Assembly: GCA_037127315.1 (NCBI GenBank)
Contig: JBBBDQ010001153.1
Location: forward strand, 5,122,001-5,186,000
Reading direction: 5' to 3'
Source: Ascarosepion bandense
Lineage: Eukaryota > Mollusca > Cephalopoda > Sepiida > Sepiidae
Length of the DNA: 64,000 bases
Below the pieces are notes generated by a model, which was not told the origin of the DNA, made no database searches, and saw nothing but the letters and a program-made list of their open reading frames with translations. Of this stretch, positions 44,600 through 56,317 are shown one piece after another. The position numbers were made by a program, and so were the translations under genes. How positions within the stretch are numbered: position 1 is the first letter of the stretch; each line of letters opens with the position of its first letter.

Positions 44600-45509
44600 T
44601 ACGTGCAGCAGAAGAGTCTAACCAAAACATTTTGAGGACCATAGAAGTTATGCCTGGATTCGTAATCGGAGGCCACAATTTAAACAATCTAAGGTACGCA
44701 GATGATACAGTGCTGATAGCAGACACAGAAATGAAACTACAAGACCTCCTACAGAAGGTAGCAGAAGAAAGTAACAAGAAAGGACTAGAAATAAACTGCA
44801 ACCGAATGGATGGTCATCAGTAAAAAGGGCAGCCCAAAATGCCAAATACAGGTCGGGGATACCAGAATCAAGCAGGTACAAAATTTAAGTACCTGGGAAG
44901 CGTTATAACAGAAGACGGAAAGTGCGACACAGAGATCCGAAGGTGAAGGAAGCATTCCAGAAGTTGAGTAAAGTATTAAGAAACAGGACAGTTTCGCTAG
45001 AAACTAGGAAGAGAGTACTTGATTGCTACGTGCTGTTCGTCCTTCAATATGGCAGTGAATGCTGGACAATACCATCAAAGATGAAGGAAAAACTTGAAGC
45101 AACTGAAATGTGGTTCTACAGAAGGATGCTGCGAATATCATGGATCGAGCACGTGAGCAATGATGAGATCTTGGAAATGATGGAAACGAAAAGAAAAGAA
45201 ATTAATCAGGAAGAGACAGCTGAAGTTCCAGGGACACGCAATGAGGAAGGAGTGCTTGGAGAATCTGATACTACCAGGCCAGACAGAGGGAAAAAGTGAC
45301 AGTGGAAAGCCATGGATAACATTTTTGAAGGACCTAATCAGGTGGATGACGGAACGAGGATTGCATGGTGTAACAGAAGAAGGCGTGCTCAGAGCCACCA
45401 GAGATAGGGAAACGTGGAAGGCCATGATCGCCTACGTCCTGAAGGGACAAGGCACATAGAAGAAGAAGAAGAAGAAGAAGAAGAAGAAGAAGAAGAAGAA
45501 GAAGAAGAA
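44600..45509 (+). mobile_element. RTE-like LINE relic, plus strand, with (AGA)n tail
   Basis: 44,632-44,823 reads VMPGFVIGGHNLNNLRYADD and TVLIADTEMKLQDLLQKV (RT motif C with intact YADD). 44,922-45,299 reads FQKLSKVLRNRTVSLETRKR, QYGSECWTIPSKM, FYRRMLRISWIEHVSNDE. 45,241-45,459 holds the C-terminus (RATRDRETWKAMIAYVLKGQ). The copy ends in AAGAAG repeat (45,461-45,509). 5'-truncated around motif C, with frameshifts near 44,825 and 45,240. Less decayed than the minus-strand copy at 41.7-43.3 kb. Confidence 0.8.
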
Positions 45510-46095
45510 ATAAAACAAAGTATGGATGATTAGCAAGAAGATTTATTCTTAACTGCAATACCACTGTCAAAAAGCTCTCACATAATAAAATAGGGGATAC
45601 TTCTTTCGGAGGTACCCGCCTAGAGGTTACTTGGTTAGTTTCTGAAAAATGCCATTGCTAGAATGCAATCTAACTCGATAGTATTTTAAATAATCATTTA
45701 AAGTCCATATAAATTCATAGCAGTTACTTCCCTTGATTTACATAAGAAAATGGCGATATTTTGATTTTGTAAGTAAGGTTTAAATGTTAAATGCATAGAA
45801 GTTATCACAGAAGATTAAATTATTTGATGATTTTTTTTTTTTAGATAGCGCAAAAATACTTGTTAAAACCTGTTAGAGAACTTGTTTCTTTCATTCTTAT
45901 TTGTTAGAAAGGTAGAAGAAAGTCAAGAATAAAGTTTCTTATACTGAATTTTTATCTATGTTTTCTCCCAAATTTAAAACGCGGAAGTTTCTTGATAATA
46001 GAATTAGTTTGTAATAATTTTTGAATTTATCTTTTCTGAAAGCAATTGTAATTTAAATATACTGAAAAATCTGTTTAACCTTTGGTAGTGTTTAT
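45510..46095. other. AT-rich stretch, nothing recognised
   Basis: GGAGGTACCCGCC at 45,606 resembles the terminal wording of the 5.75-7.15 kb repeat; no second end was found. Confidence 0.3.
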
Positions 46096-46099
46096 TATA

Positions 46100-46235
46100 T
46101 AACCAGGTACCAGATCATAGTGAAATGACAAGCAAGTTAGTCTAACTAATTATTTCTAAATAATGATTTCAATTTTCACGAAGTGTCCCATACTTTCGTC
46201 TTTTTGCCATATCTAAGCTACGCCTAGTAAATAAC
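46100..46235 (+). mobile_element. Second tRNA-derived SINE family, copy 3 (decayed)
   Basis: B-box-like GATTTCAATTTTCACGAAG, then CCATACTTTCGTCTTTTTGC and CATATCTAAGCTACGCCTAG, the family tail seen at 18.4 and 36.8 kb. A second tRNA-like head, in reverse orientation (minus-strand GTGAGTTCAATTCTGTG), lies immediately downstream at about 46,285-46,360. Confidence 0.55.
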
Positions 46236-46359
46236 TATTAGGTATTATGTCTCGGTATTTACTAGTAGTAGAGCTCCAAGCCACAAATGTGTAATACACA
46301 GAATTGAACTCACTAAAATAGTAATAATATAAAGCACCAGCTTTTTAACTACTACAGTG

Positions 46360-48045
46360 AGGCATTTATATTTATTAAGATTAGCTGAGCACGGCACAGA
46401 ACCTAATGGCCTGAACAGAAAGATTTCTAGTGAAGATGAACTGTCTACCTTCCAAGTAAATGAATGTCTAAAATTTTGGCTTTTACCTGATTTTAAACAC
46501 CGATATCTGACAGCAGTTGGAAATACAAAATTACCACATTACGAGATAGATTAGAACAAGATAAAATGGCAGAAAAAAGTGGAGGAATTTGCTTATATGC
46601 CACTGTTCTATGTTAGCGGACGGATTGAAAAAATTAGTATTCCAGACCTCAAACACACCCCAGTAAAAAATACGCTTTTATTTGAACAAAAAGTAGCTAA
46701 GTTACAGCTATCAAGCATTTATATTTTCACTTAATGTTGATTCAACTTCCAATCAACAAAAACCAATAGATTTTTCTCCCTAATATTGAAAACGTTATTG
46801 AGCAGTTCTATCCATTTTATAAATCGTCTTAGTGATGTTTTCGATCAAAATATATATAATCTTCATTTCTGAAAAATATAACTGTAAAGACCTTTTTAGT
46901 TTAATCAAAATTTAAACCACATCTCTAAATCCTTCCCAACTTACATTCACCCCTCATAGTGAATTGTAATCTTGTTACTATTTCACCATTATACTTATGG
47001 CATGTTCATGACCAAAATTCTTTACCGTGTGTTGGTCGGCAAATGAGTCCTGTTTGAGTTACTCTACTAAACTATTACTCTATGTATAATATATGAAACG
47101 TTTTGATCATCAATGTGATGTTTACATCTAACAGTTTTATGAACTGTAGTTGATTAGTAGACGTATAACGTCTCTGACACTTCTTATGCAATACTTGTTT
47201 AACAACATTTGTTACCATATTTTCACTTTTTCAAACAGAAAATAATTTCAAATCTTAATAAAGTTCACTTCTAAGCACCATTTTCTTGATTTCCGATGTT
47301 TGAAATTACTGATTAAAACATATGTTTGCTATATCCGTTAAATTACTGGATTATTATCAAAATAGTTTGAAAATTATACTCATTTATAGAAAAAGGACAA
47401 ATAAGTCTGCAACATTTATAATTCATTAGATTAAAGAAAAACAGTTACAGTAGCTTTTCATCATACATTCAAACAAAACAACAATACGATTTTATTATTT
47501 TCTAAACTTTAAATAAAAATTTTAAAAGGATAAATGATTATTTTGAACTAACAAATTTTAAACAAGTTTCAAAGATTCAAAAAATGTGTCTATTAATGAA
47601 AAGCTATTAATAATTCTAATTCATTGACTTACTATTGGTTAGTATAAAAAATTTAATTGTAATTAAATATTTTCAGCAACATCATTCAGATAGATATTAT
47701 AAAAAGGCACTAAACAAATATTTTCTATATTCAATAAAATTTTCAATAGGGTTATCGCCCCTGAATGTAACAACTCCTTTGATAACTGTTTTATAATAAT
47801 TATTATTGCTAACTTTAATTTTCTTGCCTTGAAATTTCAGAGCATACTTCAGATTGCAATTTTTAAGTAATTTACGATTTCGCCAAGTATTAGGTAAGTT
47901 AAGAAAATTTTAAAAGCGTATGATATTTCAAATTTACCAAAGGCTATATATATTGTTTGTGTTTTCACATTCACAATTTACTTTTTCTTTCAGAATTTGG
48001 TGCTAGAGTAGAGACCTAATCGTTAAGGTGAGTTTATTATGCTTC

Positions 48046-48048
<3 letters not shown>
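46360..48048. other. AT-rich stretch, nothing recognised
   Basis: The open frame at 46,357-46,554 (MRHLYLLRLAEHGTEPNG...) overlaps SINE-like sequence and has no recognised domain. Confidence 0.35.

Positions 48049-48090
<42 letters not shown>
48049..48090. repeat. (TA)n microsatellite
   Basis: 42-bp (TA)n. Confidence 0.97.
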
Positions 48091-48093
<3 letters not shown>

Positions 48094-48487
48094 TTCAATC
48101 TTTTTTCGTTAAATGCCCATTAATGTACGTATTAAAAAGAAAAACAGTTCCGTCTAGTTATACATGGAAGTTGAAAATTAGTTCCTATGAAATCTTGTAG
48201 CTTCGACTTACGAATCTTTGTTATTAATGCCGGTATTCATTTATATGTTTCTTTCCGTATCTGTTATTAATGTTAAAACAAAACTGGCAAATAATAAATG
48301 CATAAACGAAGATTACAAAGCAATATTTCTTAAATTTGTTACTTTTTGCCTTAATTAAAAGTAATGAAAGCATTTTAATTTTTAAAAATTCCAAACAATG
48401 GAATAGCAGAAACTGGGTGTTTTTAGTTGCTCTCCATAGTCAGTATTATTTTCTAATTTAATAAATTAAATATTAATGTGTATAGCA

Positions 48488-48488
48488 A

Positions 48489-48534
<46 letters not shown>

Positions 48535-48569
48535 AGAGAGAGAGAGAGGTAGAGAGAGAGAGGTAGAGA
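48488..48569. repeat. (GT)n and (GA)n microsatellites
   Basis: (GT)n to about 48,532 then GAGAGAG-rich sequence with GGTAGAGAGA repeated. Confidence 0.95.
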
Positions 48570-48599
48570 GAATTTCATAATCAAACTAGGCGGTTTTTC

Positions 48600-50040
48600 A
48601 AGTATCACCCACCTCCATCATCATCTCCTATCATATGCGGTACTAAGTATTTCATAAGTATTAATGAGCTCTCCATGACTTGGTATGGTTTTTTTAAGAC
48701 ACTGTTTTTACTTTAAAACTGCTAAAAATCTTTTAAGGGTAGGTTATGCGGTTATTCAAATTAGTGAATCTTTAGCATACTTTTACGGTGTATACACTTT
48801 TTATATAAATTTTAATAACTGTCGAATGTATGTGGAAAGGAGAACTTTCTTCTGAACGATAAAATTTGCATTGAAGTAAAAATCGATCCCTAAATTGATT
48901 TTTAACACCTTTCGAATTACTCACGTGCAAACTGCGATATAGCACACGAAAAAAGCAGAGAAATGGAGAGGAAAGATTGATAATCAGAAACTGATGAAAA
49001 ATAATGCTTAAACCGAAGAGAGTGCAGAGGTTATTGGAAGAAATCTCGGTCAGTTGACATACAAATATCAATGACCTCTCCCTCGACACCCACCCATCAC
49101 CACACCCAATCTTTCTTTCTGTCTGTCTGTCTGTCTGTTGTCTGTCTGTCTATCTCTTTTGTCCTCGGGTTCATATACCATAGACTCTCTATCACCAGAT
49201 GTGTTTCTACTTCCCGGTGCAAAACGAATTAACCATCTTTACACAATATTTCTATTCTCTTCCTAAATATTGGCATGTGACCTGATAGGTTTTGTTTTGT
49301 TTTATCATTTTTATTCATAAGTTTAAAATTCATACTCAATTTCTGCAGGTGTTTTTTGCGCCTTTGTTCAAAGCCTTCTTTTTGCTTTTGTTAAACTGCA
49401 TTTCAATCTTACATGTTTGTTTGTTTTTCCATTTGTGTCCTAAAGTTTTCTTAAGTGTAAGTTTTGACAGAAAAACGGGTTTTCTAAATGTCATTCAACA
49501 TGATTTCTCTTTGTTTTCTTAACTTCTGACATGAAGCGATTTCATTATTAGCTATATTTTAACTATTGTCTTCACGTTTATTGTTTTAATACAAATGTTA
49601 TGGCTATATGCTATTCAGCATTACTCAGCTGTATATTCTATCCGACTTTAAGAATTTGATTTGAAATGTTGTTTTCATCACATCCGTCGTTTCCTTACAA
49701 AGTTAATAGCAATAAAAAGGCTTAGGCGGGAAATAAAAAAATAAAATTAATGTACAATAGTTTTCATATTTATTTAATGCTACAGCCGATATTTACTTGT
49801 GGGATAAGGGAGTTTTTAAAAAGTTACATTGAAGAATTACGAAAATAAATTGCTTTTTTAAATTCATGCAAGCTAAGGGAATAAAGAATTTGCTAACTAA
49901 ACTTTCCTTCTATTTTATTTTTTAATCGTTTGGGTTTCGTAGAATTTTGGGCAATTGCTTTCCATTTTAGCATGATTTTCTTAAACTACTTTTTATCATT
50001 CAAATTTCTAAGATTAAATCTACTTTTAGCAAACACAACC
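48600..50040. other. AT-rich stretch, nothing recognised
   Basis: Short (TCTG)n at 49,120-49,150. Open frames show no family resemblance. Confidence 0.35.
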
Positions 50041-50047
50041 AAATAAA

Positions 50048-50087
50048 CACACACACACACACACATACACTCACATACACACACACG

Positions 50088-50134
<47 letters not shown>
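50048..50134. repeat. (CA)n/(TA)n microsatellite
   Basis: Imperfect (CA)n to 50,087, then about 43 bp of (TA)n. Confidence 0.97.
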
Positions 50135-50138
<4 letters not shown>

Positions 50139-50149
50139 GGTATGTTATA

Positions 50150-50265
50150 AATTTATAGGTTAGAGTGCTCAATATCAGGGATAAAGCGTATGCGAATTTA
50201 AAAGTTGATATTGAAATCAACAGAAGCGGCGACAATCTGTTTCATGATTAAACGCAATCATCAAG

Positions 50266-50267
<2 letters not shown>
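50150..50267 (-). mobile_element. PLE-terminus-like repeat, copy 1
   Basis: ATTGAAATCAACAGAAGCGG, GACAATCTGTTTCATG and CGCAATCATCAAGC recur at 62,936-63,000 (CGAAATCAACACTCAGAAGC, GACAAACTGTTTTATG, CGCAATCATCAGAC). On the minus strand it has hammerhead-like wording: CTTGATGA, a hairpin region with AATCAT, GAAAC, ACAGATTGTC. Flanked by (TA)n on both sides. Confidence 0.45.
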
Positions 50268-50313
<46 letters not shown>

Positions 50314-50331
50314 ATATATATATATATATAT
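50268..50331. repeat. (TA)n microsatellite
   Basis: (TA)n interrupted by GTGTGTGTG. Confidence 0.97.
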
Positions 50332-51602
50332 CAGGGATTGCTAAAAGGATCTCAGCCAAACCAAGGATGGAACGACTAAAGGCTCTTTTCTGTTTCGCTT
50401 GTTCACATGACAGGCCAGGTTTATATTTTTATCAGAATATATTTACTAGATTAGATACTAAATTTGATATACTCTTTATTGATATTGGGTCATTCACTTT
50501 CACAATTAATTCCTCTGGTAGCTGTAGTCACATTTTACAGTTTATGTGATGTAGCACTTTTTATATTAGTAAGGATCTGTTAGGTTGCTTGTTGTATATT
50601 TCCTTTTGGCCGGTTGCTGATGTGTTATTTAAATGGGCTAAATAAATCAGATAAATAGCATATTAATCGATGCGATACCACTATATATATTGCTTGAATT
50701 ATTATTTTTAGAGAAAAATTTTCCAAGTCGGTGAGCAAAGTAATAGACAACTTTGCATTGTTAAAAATATTTTCGTTTAGTAATGAACATGTTAGAAGTT
50801 TAGGGCATTTTTGTAATAAATGATGAGCTAGATTTGTTCATTTTTGTTCATTAAGTAATATGTAAAAATGTACTATTTTTCATGTAATTTTGTATAGTTT
50901 GTGGTTACTGTGTAGTTGATTCTGATAGAATTGTTTCATAACTTGATAATTAGTCTTTGTTTTAGGTTTTTGAGTTCGTTAAGAAATATAAAGTGTGTGA
51001 AAGATATTAAACAATATCAATTTATTAGATTATTTATGAGGATCATTTTGTGTGAGCATTTGCTGTTTTATTGAAGCGGGGTGGGTTTTATTTTAATTTT
51101 TAATAACAAAGATTTTAATGTTTTTGATATTCAAGTCAATACGGAAAGAAATAGAATTTTATTATGTTTAGTTCAGATGTGAAATTGAGAACAAAGATAT
51201 TTTTAAGGTTGTTTTTCGCATTTTTACAGAGTCTATGATATAAGCATTAATATGCCATGAACACAGCGAGTGCAGATTTTTGGTTTGGGTTTTTTAAACA
51301 CTTTATTCAAGGGCTGACATAAAAAACACCGTAAATATTGGAATGAGTTAGAGCCTATGAGGACAGTGTATATTTGTCAATATTTCTGTTTTTTTAGACA
51401 TGTAACATATTCAAAAAATAGAACTATCACGTAAACACGTAATATTTAAAAATGAAACCAACAACATAAAAAAAGTGTTTGGCTAACGATAGCTGAAAGT
51501 ATTCAGACATTGAAAAATCTATTTTCAAATATGAGTCTGAAACCGAGAAAATAATCCGGAACATCGAATAAAACAAGAATTAACAGGGAATATTTGTTGG
51601 TA

Positions 51603-51672
<70 letters not shown>

Positions 51673-52920
51673 GTATTTGATATATCCATAGTTCTTAACT
51701 TTTCCTCCAAAAGTTCTGATGTTTGTTCATTGGAATATTTCCCTGTTGATTCTATAATTTCTGAATCATTTGAAGATTCCTTAAAATTAAACTTTTGCTT
51801 TCATTTTAAGGTATAGAAAGCATAAATCTTCTAAGATCTAATGAATAAAGTGGACAGCATATGTACTTAAACTCGAAATCCTTTAAAAGAAACTTTAAAA
51901 TTTTATTCTGTGAGCATATGCATTGTCCTACTAAAAAGATTTTATTTTCGCCATCTCCGACACTTTTCCCCTTGAAATCTACTTTTTTTTTTTTATCTGG
52001 GCTTGATTAGTATTCTGTATTAACTATTTGGCCCTTCGAGTATATCTTACCGCTACCATGAACTTTTCTGCTGAATTTTGAGTCTTCAGTAATTCTGATC
52101 CTGGTGAACCCAAGTTTCATCACTGCATGGACTAGTGTTTATTTTCTGAAACATCGTGAAATATCAATATTTTAGCAACAGTAAAAAATCATACTAAAAA
52201 TACTTGAGAGCTGGTCGATACGATATTGTTTTTTATTAGCATTAAAAATGTTGGCATTCAATTAAGAAGCATCTTCATACGCAACTACTCATTAGTTATA
52301 AACACAACGCGTACGCTGAATATCATTAATAGGTGAGTAATGGTAATGATTTGGTAATTATCAAAATTAGTTTATAAATATGATAAAAATTCAGAAGTTA
52401 ACTTCATTGAAACCAACTTTGACTGTAGTGCATTTGGGTTTCAAAATCTTCAAGGGACTTGGCACATAATTTTCTTTGACGTAACAGTAACAGAAATTTC
52501 TTGACAGTTCGAAGATGAACTCTTGAAAATTTCACATTACTCTGATGGTATCATTCAGGCATGAGAATATAAAGAAATACACTTTTGTGACAAAATAACT
52601 CTCAGATTTGGAGAAGGTGAGTGGAGATAAGATCTTTTCGATTCCAGATATTCTGCGTGCGTTTGTACGTAGATGAGTGTGTGTTTTTGCGAGAGACGTA
52701 GCGGTTATCGAAAATTGAATCTGCAGACCGAGTTAAAATTCTGGTCGAGGCTGTTGCATTCACTCCGGACTAATAAACTTGGAACAAATATTCAATCAGT
52801 TCTTTTCCCAATTCCGCAATTTATAAAGATTAAATAGCAAAGCAAATAGGCATATTTAGTCTTTGGAAATATCTTTGACAAAACATTGAGTTCAGTGTAC
52901 GATACACTGCCAAAAAATGT
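50332..52920. other. AT-rich stretch, one (TA)n, nothing else recognised
   Basis: (TA)n at 51,607-51,667 is flanked by matching words (TTTGTTGGTATTTAATAT before, TTTGTTGGTATTTGATAT after), so the tract arose inside a short direct duplication. No coding motif found. Confidence 0.45.
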
Positions 52921-52921
52921 G

Positions 52922-52925
<4 letters not shown>

Positions 52926-52959
<34 letters not shown>
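52926..52959. repeat. (TA)n microsatellite
   Basis: 34-bp (TA)n at the 3' end of SINE copy D. Confidence 0.97.
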
Positions 52960-52962
<3 letters not shown>

Positions 52963-53108
52963 ATCCGCAGACAGATCTGTTTCGCTGTATCACAGCTCAT
53001 CAGTAGGGTTAGACATTCAATTGCTTTTTGCTCAGGATTAAAAGCCGACCGAATTGGCGTCAGTTGGCGATTCTCCCTCTGAGCTATAGGCGCTCGGTAG
53101 GAGTAGGC
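52960..53108 (-). mobile_element. tRNA-derived SINE with hammerhead motif, copy D
   Basis: Minus strand: 5' border CCTACTCCTACCGAGCGCC, perfect A-box TAGCTCAGAGG (53,076-53,086), degraded B-box (GGCTTTTAATCC), linker, hammerhead with intact core, GATGACTA, (TA)n. Confidence 0.88.
52965..53008 (-). ncRNA. Hammerhead ribozyme motif, copy D (core intact)
   Basis: CTGATGA, perfect stem II GCTGT-GAT-ACAGC, GAAA, stem III ACAG-AT-CTGT and GTC are all present. Stem I CCCTA/TGCGG has one C-C mismatch and one wobble pair. The catalytic core is consensus. Confidence 0.82.
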
Positions 53109-53115
53109 GAACTTT

Positions 53116-53129
53116 TTTATTAATTTACG

Positions 53130-53177
<48 letters not shown>

Positions 53178-53191
53178 CGTAAATTAATAAA
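53116..53191. repeat. Inverted repeat with (TA)n at its centre
   Basis: TTTATTAATTTACGTCAC (53,116-53,133) and GTGACGTAAATTAATAAA (53,174-53,191) are perfect reverse complements flanking about 40 bp of (TA)n, so the entire 76 bp can form a cruciform or long hairpin. Confidence 0.93.
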
Positions 53192-53369
53192 TATACCTAC
53201 GGAGAGGGTTTATATATGTATATTATTACATTATTATTATTCAGGTTTTAATAAAACAGTGCTCAATGTTTAAACAGGGCTGTATTAAAAAGAAACTTCA
53301 ATAATACAATGCCCAAGTTAGTTATAATTGCTTTGAAATAGATAAATATATTTCACAACATAATGCTAT

Positions 53370-53811
53370 GATATCAAATAGATTTTTGGCCAACATAAAC
53401 AACATCTGTCACCCAACTAATAGCAAAAATGACCCTTCTAAAAATAATTGCAACTGCCGAAAAAATAAAAGCTGCCCATTGATTGACCAATATATTTCCG
53501 AAATTATTGTTTATAGAGCTCGAATTCAGTCGGATGATAATGATGTTAAATTTTATTTTGGAAGCACTCCTTACAGGTGAAAGATAAGATTTAACAACCA
53601 CATGACTTTAAACAACAGTAAATACAACAAAAATACTACTTCATCCATACATTTGGAAATTAAAAACAACAGCAAGAATCCAAATATTACTTGGAATATA
53701 GTAGCTAACTCTAAACATTACAATGGAAAAGGATATAAACATAATCTCTGCCTTTCAGAAAAACTTGTCATCTTAAACCATATCAATAATCCAATTTTGC
53801 ATAATAATTAA
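53370..53811 (+). pseudogene. PLE GIY-YIG endonuclease fragment
   Basis: Cys-rich NCNCRKNKSCPL, then EIIVYRARI (GIY-like) and FYFGSTPYR (YIG-like), an in-frame TGA at 53,578-53,580, RFNNHMTLN, EIKNNSKNPNITWNIV and LCLSEKLVILNHI. The whole PLE RT is absent. The region just upstream (53,195-53,345, AGTGCTCAATGTTTAAAC) looks like PLE terminal sequence. The frame otherwise stays open to TAA at 53,809. Confidence 0.8.
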
Positions 53812-53903
53812 AAGTGATATAATGACCACATGGTGTCATGAAAAAAACTTACTTAAATTCTTAGACCCAAATTGATATAGATTCCTCTTTATGTTTGCAT
53901 ATT

Positions 53904-53935
<32 letters not shown>

Positions 53936-54400
53936 ATCCCCGCAATATTACTTTTAACATTTATGAATTAAATTCCTTTTATTTTTGCTTCTTACATTGT
54001 TGAATTTTTAATTCCTAATTCTAAATTTTACTTCTTAATTTATCTATTCTTTTATCTTATTTTATTTAAAATACTAAAATTTTAATTTTCCCTACATTTT
54101 TTATGTACATGTAATATTTAAATATTTAATTTTATAATATTCATGATTGATTTCTTCTCCCTGCATTTCATTATGTTTTATTTACTATTGTTATTTTGTA
54201 TTTCAAATTTCAAATTTTTCTCTACATGTAACTGTAGAATATTTACATTCGTAACTTTGTTATTAAAGAAAGCAGTAACATAACTTTATAAGATTTAATT
54301 TTCATGAAATTGAAATTCGAATCTATGAAACTGTCAGTTTGAAATAGGCATCTAATGATTGCATAATGCATGAAACTTCAAGTCGTGCTATAGACATAGG
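53812..54400. other. Probable PLE 3' flank, AT-rich
   Basis: (TTCT)n at 53,905-53,935; otherwise low-complexity A/T with no motif. Confidence 0.4.
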
Positions 54401-54402
54401 AT

Positions 54403-54412
54403 AATATATATA

Positions 54413-54495
<83 letters not shown>
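54403..54495. repeat. (TA)n/(TG)n microsatellite
   Basis: (TA)n to about 54,442 then (TG)n. Confidence 0.97.
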
Positions 54496-54502
<7 letters not shown>

Positions 54503-54548
54503 GTGATACATATATATGCATAAATATATATGTATGTATTGGTATATA

Positions 54549-55285
54549 AATTGCATCTAGAGATTATATGCAAAACAGGTATTGTCAAATATCATATGTA
54601 AAAGTCATAGATATGTGTTATCCAATAAAATAATTTCTACTGTTATATATAGCGAGTAATCATGAAATAAATTAAGTCCAAATTTTCAATTTTAAATTGA
54701 TATTTACTATTTTTTTCAGTAATTATAGCAATTTGCAGTGTCAAGAGATTACTTGCAAAAGCTAAAATTAATATTGTAGCTCGTAAAAAAGAACTAGCAA
54801 TCAATGAAAATATATAATCAAAAAATTAGCAAAGAAAAGTCTTTGCTTCAAATTTCTAAGGATTTGAGAAGGGATCATCGAACAATCAAGAAAACCTGTC
54901 GAATGGGAATTCAACCAATGAAAAAAGTCTCAGAAATTTAACAAAGCGAGATCTATCACATATCCGAAGAGAATTAATAAAAAACATAAATGCGTCAAGT
55001 GCATTCATATTTGAGGCCGCTGGAGCTCCTATGATGTCAAGGAAAACAAGGTGTAAAGCATTAAGGAAGTTTGCTGATGTACAAAATCAAATTAAGAAAC
55101 CCATTTTAGCAAAAAACACAAAGAAAGAAGATTGCAGTGGGCAAAAAATACATGAAAACGTTTTACAGACGAATCAAGGATCACCCTCGATGGGCCCGAC
55201 GGATGGGTTCGAGGATGGGTTTGCAAGCAACATGACTCAAGAAAATTTTTGAAACCGGTGGGATCATGATATGGGCTGGGATAAT

Positions 55286-55286
<1 letters not shown>
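54549..55286 (+). mobile_element. Tc1-type transposon, 3'-truncated copy
   Basis: The left terminal repeat (AATTGCATCTAGAGATTATA) differs by two bases from that at 25,148 and is preceded by TA. Sequence then follows the 25.1-25.9 kb copy through the leader and the transposase N-terminus (GRMGIQPMKKVS-like) to MIWAGII, where it stops abruptly and becomes (TA)n. Internal deletions near 54,930, 55,160 and 55,250. The second and third catalytic residues and the right terminus are absent. Confidence 0.88.

Positions 55287-55287
<1 letters not shown>

Positions 55288-55328
<41 letters not shown>
55288..55328. repeat. (TA)n microsatellite
   Basis: 41-bp (TA)n between the truncated Tc1 copy and PLE sequence. 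Confidence 0.97.
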
Positions 55329-55329
<1 letters not shown>

Positions 55330-55597
55330 GGATAGTTTAATACTTAGTTTTTGCATTAAAAAGTGTTCTATACAATTATATTGTAGAACTTTCAAATATT
55401 TTCCATTGTTAAACGAGTTATTTCGCTTCCTAGGTTTCTACCATGAGTGGTGTCTTCAGGCAAGTTTTAATAACTGATTTTACCTTTTACCGTTTTTCTT
55501 TTTAAGAACGTTCTTGTAACGGTGTTTTATTTGAACGTTCACGTAGCAGAAGATGTATGAACGCGCATTGTTTAAATTCAAACGAATTATGACGTTT
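55329..55597 (-). mobile_element. PLE 3' terminal region with degenerate hammerhead-like motif
   Basis: Downstream of the minus-strand endonuclease. On the minus strand it reads CTGAAGACACCACTCATGGT then AGAAACCTAGG (about 55,418-55,460): a CTGAAGA box (CTGATGA variant), a hairpin CACCA..TGGT and GAAAC. Likely the PLE terminal ribozyme region, degenerate. Confidence 0.5.
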
Positions 55598-56305
55598 TCA
55601 TCCATGGTTGTATAAACCTAAGAGGTATTTCTTAGTGAGGATGCATTTAGTCATAATTTCTGTTCTTTCATTTAACAGTTCGTCTTTATTTGGGTATGTC
55701 ATAATTTCTAATTTTTCTTCTTGGCATAGTCTACGTATTTGTCCGCCGTTGTAAGTCTTGACTGTTTTTACAAGGCTCCACGTTATGCGTGGATCTCTTT
55801 CATATTTTGATTTCAATTTCCAGACGTGATTAGCCAATTTTGTATTGTTTTTTAATTTTTCTATTTTAAATGTAGATCTGTGGTTGAACCACCTGGTCTT
55901 AAATGTGTCTTTGGTTGAGCCCAAAAATATTTTGTTTTGGCCATCTGGGTCATGTACCTCTGCTTTATAAATTATTTCTTTTCTGTTGCAGAGACCTTGA
56001 AGTGGACATTTATTTTTGTCCCTGCAGTTGCATTCTTTGTTGGTGGTTTTGTTTTGTACGATGCTATTTAAGTTTCTGGCGTTTTGTTTTTTTATGAAAC
56101 TATCTAAATTATTAGTGCAACTATAACTTAGTTTGATTGTGTTTCTGTTGAAAGTTTTGTTTAATTCTGATTCTTTTGGAAAGTGCTTATCTATTAGTTT
56201 AAAAAATATTTGTCCTATTTTGGTCTTTACTTCAAAATTAAATGGTGGGTTGAACCAGATAATGTTTCGTTTTCTATTGTTGTTTTTGATTGACATAATA
56301 TTGAC
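55598..56305 (-). pseudogene. PLE GIY-YIG endonuclease, intact frame
   Basis: Open from NNNRKRNIIWFNPPFN to LLGLYNHG-stop (about 235 residues of the open frame), the usual linker and endonuclease layout: SYSCTNNL, Cys-rich CNCRDKNKCPLQGLC, GIY-like EIIYKAEV, YIG-like IFLGSTKDTFKTRWFNHRSTF, NHVWKLK, ITWSLVK, RRLCQEEKLEIM. The frame upstream (56,306-56,395) is antisense to RT and not part of the protein. With no RT in frame it cannot act as a PLE protein, but the endonuclease domain is undamaged. Confidence 0.88.
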
Positions 56306-56317
56306 ATAATATTCCAC

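Noticed and set aside
45334..45570. Poly-Leu minus-strand frame
   Set aside because: Reverse reading of the (AGA)n tail of the RTE-like LINE.
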